Assembly (NCBI RefSeq): GCF_021917145.1
Contig: NC_061078.1
Location: forward strand, 8,755,604 to 8,819,603
Direction of reading: 5' to 3'
Origin: Hypomesus transpacificus
Taxonomy: Eukaryota; Chordata; Actinopteri; Osmeriformes; Osmeridae
DNA: 64,000 nucleotides
Within the stretch, counting starts at the first letter, position 1. Each line of letters starts with the position of its first letter. The notes under the pieces were generated by a model. It did no database searches, was not told the DNA's origin, and saw only the letters and a program-made list of their open reading frames with translations. A program made the position numbers and the translations under genes. Positions 58,740 to 64,000 of the stretch are shown here, one piece after another.

Positions 58740-59442
58740 ATGGAAAGTGTTCAAAGAAAACATGTTTTGGAGAGCTCGGTGGTGCACGGGGTAATTCCAG
58801 TCCATCAATCTGGCGTTTGTCGGAATTTATTTGGACCAATCGATAATGACCAGTTGAGCCGCGAATTGAAAGCAAAATTGAAAGACATTCACGAACAGGA
58901 CAAATGTAGGTGGAATTTCAATTTCGAGACTAATATGCCCCTGGTTGGAAGATATCAGTGGGAAGAACTGAACTCATCCTCTGGACTATATCAGGAGTTG
59001 ACACATGTCGAAGAAAAGGATGTTGGAGGGAACGTCGATTATAGGGACACTTGTGTTATTGAAGAAACTGTAGGCCTACCTTTTTTAATTGAGGTAAACC
59101 AAGAGAATTGCTTTAATATCTCTAATACAGCGGAACATAGTCCTGTCACCCGACAGACAAAGAAACCCCACCCCAACAACAATACACAAATAACAGGTAG
59201 GCCTATGTGCATTTTACTCACTTTTCCACATATTCTGACAATGTTTGTTGTCACTTCTGATAAAAACGGCCACACGAGCGAATAATAACTTACAACCTGT
59301 TTCTCTTTTTTCAGATTTCTTTGTAAAGAGGAAAAGAACTTCGGAGACGAAGGGCACCATTTTTCTCTCGCATTTGCCACTGAGGAAACTCCACGCCAAA
59401 GAATACGATAGAGAAGGAAATAACGTCATCCGATTCAGATAA
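58740..59442 (+). CDS. cdkn1c: Cyclin-dependent kinase inhibitor 1C-like (p57/Kip2 family)
   Basis: A CIP/KIP inhibitor that binds cyclin-CDK complexes and stops the cell cycle in G1. Two exons, 58740-59196 and 59315-59442, give 194 aa. The frame also extends upstream through a GTG, but the first ATG is at 58740. The kinase-inhibitor domain is near residues 27-80: CRNLFGPIDNDQL holds the cyclin-binding RNLFG, and RWNFNFETNMPL plus the RYQWEEL block make the CDK-contact part. Exon 2 carries the nuclear-localisation-like KRKRT. The long proline-alanine region of mammalian p57 is absent, so the protein is much shorter than human (316 aa). The family alone could be p27 or p57; the neighbours trpm5 and kcnq1 favour cdkn1c. 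An ATTAAA signal is near 59767. Confidence 0.85.
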
Positions 59443-62400
59443 ACTACGTCCAAATTAATACAACACATTGATTTGCACAATTTCCAATTAAGATTAGGCT
59501 ACCCTATAACCCCAGGAGTCAGCAAAACGTAGCCATATGAGGCCTATCGGACTTAAATGCACTATTGTCACCGGGTTCAAAATGTTTGTGTACATCTTTT
59601 GTATCAACCCATTTTTTGTAGGTATTTATAATTTATTTCGTTGTATGTTTATTTTATTTATATATCATATTTAATTTCTTTTTGTAGCTGTAGGCCTACA
59701 CCTTTTGTTTCTGTGTGTCTGAGACGGTAATTTATTTGTGTCCAATTGTATCACGTGAAAAAACGCATTAAAAACATCTTCTATACCTTTTCATATTATA
59801 TCATTCTTATTTTTTTGTTTTAAGGTCAGTTAAATAATTTAGAAAACATGAAGGCCAAGATACCCTAACGGGTAAATGGTTAATTGGTCATGCTCCACGA
59901 TCTATGCGTGCGCCACTGCGGCCGTCAAACCACTATATAGCCTATATTTAGTTGAACATGTCATAAATTACAAAAGCCAAAACTTCGTATGGCAGTTGAA
60001 CTCATTGATACTTTTCGACTCCGTGAACCATGGGTTATGCGAAGGCATAATAATTTTACACACATGAATGCAGTTAAGATTACCATGCCTCTGAAATACG
60101 TTTACATTCGGCAGTTAAACGCAATGGATCATCACAGCTGTTGGTGTGCTTCAGAAAAACAAACAACTACACATAAATACATCCTCTTTCCACCAATTCA
60201 CCAGGTGACAAACTGAAAATATCGCTTTCAAGTCCAGAAACAAATAGAAAGGTTTTTATTTACATAGCCTATTAGATAGCTGCATGAAAGAAATCATTAC
60301 ACGTGGTAAAATGTATATGAAATAGCTTATAGACAATGCTGTCAATTAGCCTGCTGAGACACAAATATAAAAAACACAGGGCATATTTTATTAATGAAGT
60401 AAGTATAATGTTTCCTTCAACAGCGTGAGGTTTACCATACTTTAACGCATGTATTTCCATGATTTATGAAAGTAAAGCAACACACGTGATCCAAACACAA
60501 CTCCAAACAAAAGTGGCCATCTGGCATCAGCCATGCGACAGGCAACAATGGTGAAAAGGGAAGAGTGTGCCATCTATTTCACCTGCAAATTAGGCTTTGT
60601 GGCTAATTTAAGTCTCTTTCTCCTCCCCCTCCACCCCTTCCTCCCCATCATCCCCCCCCCCTCCCCTTCCTCCCCCTCCTCAACCCATTTCTGTTTATTC
60701 CTTGCACACTTTTCATAGTCAAATTAGCAACATGGTCCTGAGAAGTATATCTTTAAAATATATTCATACTATTGTCTGTATTCTTCAGACTGTATTATTT
60801 TGCCGACATTTTAAGAAAAGCAATGTGAGTATATATTCTTGTAATTCTTCTACCTAGTCTATTTTATCTCGATACAAAACCAGATGGTCAATATTGGGTA
60901 CCTGGGTGGGGGTATCCATTTTACATGTATTAATCTGTTGTGAATCTGTCCCAGGGGTCCACTGTTACCACTCACCACTGCTGTTCCATGTCCCTTAATG
61001 ATATTAGAGAGTGGGAAATTGACATACAGACAGCTGTTCAGTTTATCATGAAGTGGATTTAATTGAATGGGCTGTTGCATTGGTCCAGTCAATCTTAAAG
61101 CATGACAAATTTAGGATTCATCATCACCAACAGTTCCGTTAAGGGTTAAGCAATTTTAAAAAGGAGGTTGAGGGGATTAGCGTTGGGTTTAGGCAACATC
61201 TTATGTTAAAAGTTAAGGTTACATGACTAAAGTATGGACAGTGGGACTAACACTTTATTTTCACTCTTAACTAAGTGAACCTCAAAAGAGATACTTTTTA
61301 TCTCTTGTATATATAGAACTCAATCCCACACGGCTCCTTTAACTTGCTTCCTGTACATGATTTCAAAATAAGATTCAAACTGTTCAATATTAGTCAGAGT
61401 TCTCTCCTCAAGATCACCTTTATAGCCCAAAAAGTCAGCCAAAATCTTTTTAAAGGGGATAATCTAAGCCTCAGGCCTCAGCTGCATCTCAATAGCACTT
61501 TCTCCCCTCACCCACCTCCAAATATCAACAAAGGGGCCACCACACTTATACACTTTTGGGGGAGGTAGGGGGGGGGGTGTATTGTTAATGGGGGTTATTG
61601 TTACCAACACAGAGGCAGGAGGCAAGGTCCAGATGGTCATTTGGTCTTTTATATGTGTGGCTACTACAACTAAAGGAATGTGAGGACCCCCCCCCCCCCC
61701 ATCAGGCTAGCCAAGGATGAGGTCACCATCTGGTGCAGAGGTCACCTGTCCAGAGACCATGTATTGGCTACACCACCAACGCTGCTACCATCCCCAGAAA
61801 CCAATTTGGTTTGACTAAGTCCAATTAACTATCCCAACCCCATGGTTAAAATGGAAGTTTCTCCTAAAGGCAATGGTGGTGACAGTCCAGAACACTGTTG
61901 GTTTGTTCTTTGACAGTTTCAGAGATGAGACATTGTAACTTTAAAATTTGGAATGTCTTGTGTGCATTCTAAGGTTTCACTGATGTGACAGAACTTTTTA
62001 TAAGCAAGAAAGATGTGAAGTTTGCCACATTGATTTATTTCTAGGATCCTGCATATGTATTCAAGTCTGAACCAAACCTAAATTACTGTACATTTGTCAT
62101 TGGTTTTGATTCCATTGACAATTTATCATACAATTGATATAGAATTCTTCTTAAATTATACATAACATTGTTACCATGTGCATATCTTTTACTAATGGAA
62201 TCAACATTAGAAGCTGATTATTTAACACTAACCGATTACAAAATAATCAAATTGAATATTCAAATACAGCTACAGTACATGGTCGTTAGATTTACAATTT
62301 GACTCAATGACTCAATGCTTCAAAATCTCATGTTGTAACTAAATGTTTTTTAATATAAGGTAACACATTTTTATTGTGATATGACAAAAGGATCTGTTTT

Positions 62401-62809
62401 GGATTGGTATATAAGATTCACTACATGCACAACTCATGATAATAAAATACAATATTTTAAATGATAGACTACTATAAAACTTTTCACATTCTCAAGAAGG
62501 TCTCAGTATCCCCATTTAGATGGGAGCTGATCAAGGACATTTGTTTTCATTGTGTTGTAAGGATTATGTGGAAGGGGTGTAAAGAGGAAGCGGATGCTAA
62601 AAGAGGGGCGGCCCTATAGTCTGAATAATTACAAACATGGTCTTTTGCCTGTTAATGCCTGTAATGCAGTGACTAAAACTATATGACAAATAATAATGTT
62701 GAATGTAACTGGCCCCTCTAACATCAAAGTCTTAATCAGACATGTTAAGCAATTTCCAAGGCGGCATGGGAAGGGGTAAGGTAACAGAGGTTTATGGTAT
62801 GAATACAGT
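59443..62809. other. Non-coding DNA between cdkn1c and kcnq1
   Basis: The 3' UTRs of cdkn1c (plus) and kcnq1 (minus) converge here. Short ORFs (for example 61344-61568) show no domain or splice context. It contains a homopyrimidine tract at 60612-60681, a G-run at about 61568-61577 and a C14 run at about 61687-61700. In mammals the imprinted transcript KCNQ1OT1 arises inside KCNQ1; nothing resembling it can be recognised here. Confidence 0.5.
60612..60681 (+). repeat. 70-base pyrimidine-rich tract
   Basis: Almost only C and T on the plus strand, with C12 inside it. Such mirror-like tracts can form triplex DNA, and the minus strand can form G-quadruplexes. No gene lies over it. Confidence 0.75.
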
Positions 62810-63911
<1,102 letters not shown>

Positions 63912-64000
63912 CTAAAAGAAAATGCAGTAGCAAATAAATGCTCTTTGTGCTATTTCACAATCATAAATTTCAAGGGTAAGAGGTGTTACACATTCACACA

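Overview
The window is nuclear DNA of a bony fish, almost certainly a teleost. Genes are split into many short exons with GT-AG introns, codon use is vertebrate-like, and the intergenic DNA carries CA/GT microsatellites and short inverted-repeat transposons of types common in teleosts. The proteins are closest to vertebrate orthologues but differ from the mammalian ones. The species cannot be named from this sequence alone.

Layout, left to right: (1) 1-285, minus: start of a C11orf96 homologue, cut by the window edge, with a good TATA box near 584-592. (2) 2157-2985: a tandem array of hairpin-forming 177-bp units with one inverted unit. (3) 5154-14154, minus: hsd17b12, 11 exons, 319 aa, with a 534-bp inverted-repeat element in intron 1. 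(4) 14155-29395: a long intergenic region holding the mir-129-2 hairpin (minus, 20431-20519), dispersed and tandem repeats, a hAT-like MITE with a clean 8-bp target duplication, and possible neuronal and muscle regulatory motifs. (5) 29396-39682, minus: ttc17, 24 exons, 1170 aa. (6) 41006-44453, plus: traf6, 7 coding exons, 556 aa, head-to-head with ttc17. (7) 46317-57670, minus: trpm5, 25 exons, 1188 aa, tail-to-tail with traf6. (8) 58740-59442, plus: a two-exon CDKN1-family inhibitor, best called cdkn1c. (9) 62810-63911, minus: the last four coding exons of kcnq1, whose 5' part lies beyond the window.

I built every multi-exon gene by hand from splice sites. In each, the exon lengths sum to an intact reading frame, and no broken coding gene was seen. 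The genes do not form one pathway: they cover fatty-acid elongation (hsd17b12), actin and cilia (ttc17), innate immune signalling (traf6), taste-type cation conductance (trpm5), cell-cycle arrest (cdkn1c) and cardiac/epithelial potassium current (kcnq1).

The main interest is the gene order. It joins blocks that in human lie far apart on 11p: C11orf96-HSD17B12-MIR129-2-TTC17 at 11p11.2, TRAF6 at 11p12, and TRPM5-KCNQ1-CDKN1C at 11p15.5. The kcnq1/cdkn1c pair is flipped relative to human, and alkbh3 is absent from its expected slot. I found no evidence of an entirely new biological system. The best leads are the hairpin satellite, an RE1-like site upstream of mir-129-2, and several splice acceptors built on GT repeats.
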